DNA of 64,000 nucleotides. It comes from Aquabacterium sp. NJ1 (GTDB taxonomy: Bacteria > Pseudomonadota > Gammaproteobacteria > Burkholderiales > Burkholderiaceae_C). How positions within the stretch are numbered: the stretch's first letter is position 1; the number at the start of each line of letters is the position of its first letter. Of the stretch, positions 63,700 through 64,000 are shown in pieces. The notes beneath the pieces were generated by a model. The model was not told where the DNA came from, did no database searches, and saw only the letters and a program-made list of their open reading frames with translations. The stretch covers positions 2,666,001-2,730,000 of the forward strand of contig NZ_JRKM01000001.1 in assembly GCF_000768065.1 (NCBI RefSeq), given 5' to 3'. Position numbers and translations under genes: made by a program.

Positions 63700-64000
63700 A
63701 TGTTCAAAGGCATCCTCATTGAAAAAGACGAGCAGGGTTACCGCGCCGCGCTCAAGGACATCGACGACGCAGCCCTGCCTGAAGGCAACGTGACCGTGCG
63801 CGTGTCGCACTCCACGCTCAACTACAAGGACGGCCTGGCCATCACCGGCAAGTCCCCCGTGGTGCGCAAGTTCCCCATGGTGCCCGGCATTGACCTGGCC
63901 GGCGTGGTCGAGGCCAGTAGCCATGCCGATTACAAGGTGGGTGACGCGGTGGTGCTCAATGGCTGGGGCGTGGGCGAAACGCACTGGGGCGGCCTGGCGC
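63700..64000 (+). CDS. acuI: AcuI/YhdH-type acryloyl-CoA reductase, N-terminal part
   Basis: About 100 residues are visible: [59 protein letters not shown] and [11 protein letters not shown], all typical of the NADPH-dependent AcuI/YhdH subfamily of medium-chain reductases. It reduces acryloyl-CoA to propionyl-CoA. AGGAG stands 9 nt before the ATG. The gene continues past the right edge. Confidence 0.85.
   Translation, partial: MFKGILIEKDEQGYRAALKDIDDAALPEGNVTVRVSHSTLNYKDGLAITGKSPVVRKFPMVPGIDLAGVVEASSHADYKVGDAVVLNGWGVGETHWGGLA

Overview
The window reads as chromosome of a high-GC beta-proteobacterium, most likely order Burkholderiales. This is inferred from base composition, codon use and gene content (DUF2145, DctA, MmsAB, AraC/LysR density). 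No rRNA, tRNA, CRISPR array, integrase, transposase or phage head/packaging gene was seen. Genes are packed tightly, with many ATGA/TGATG start-stop overlaps.

Layout. 1-13.7 kb is mixed housekeeping: a partial MFS transporter divergent from a LysR regulator, a PatZ-like acyl-CoA synthetase/GNAT fusion, a DUF4239 membrane protein, 3-methyladenine glycosylase (tag), a small 2[4Fe-4S] ferredoxin, two exported proteins (one DUF2145), an H1-like Lys/Ala/Pro-rich protein with a palindromic operator, a MazG-like pyrophosphohydrolase, an AlbA_2/ATP-binding protein and pcm. 14.1-38.3 kb is one long co-directional operon for an extracellular contractile injection system (eCIS, Afp/PVC type). It runs cap, unknown, sheath, two tubes, DUF5908, LysM adaptor, VgrG-like spike, PAAR, gp25, two large baseplate proteins, a large unknown protein, tape measure and AAA+ ATPase. 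It ends with a 1190-residue eCIS-core (DUF4157) effector candidate carrying a nuclease-like region and a helix-hairpin-helix tail, followed by a small membrane protein. A TPR/O-GlcNAc-transferase-like protein and a DUF4442 protein follow.

41.8-48.6 kb holds a branched-chain acyl-CoA (valine/isoleucine) catabolic operon (SDR, acyl-CoA dehydrogenase, mmsA, mmsB) with a divergent AraC regulator and a second AraC gene convergent to it. 49.0-54.3 kb is a compact peptide-export locus. A 59-residue precursor with a double-glycine-type leader (..ELNAVSGA) is followed by a TolC-like outer membrane protein, an HlyD-type adaptor and a C39-peptidase ABC transporter, that is, a complete microcin/bacteriocin-like type I secretion unit with no recognisable immunity gene. 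54.3-64 kb has a Tat-exported phosphocholine-type phospholipase C, a DUF1289 protein, an AttEFGH-like ABC system (LolD-like ATPase, FtsX permease, lipocalin-like AttH), DctA and the start of an AcuI-type reductase.

Two otherwise gene-free gaps (41.03-41.85 kb and 61.47-62.17 kb) each hold a head-to-head pair of a repeated element of about 225 bp. Four copies are present. Each is bounded by its own terminal inverted repeat and carries several internal hairpins whose two arms change together between copies, so base pairing rather than sequence is conserved. This element, the effector and the secreted peptide are the most interesting items here.
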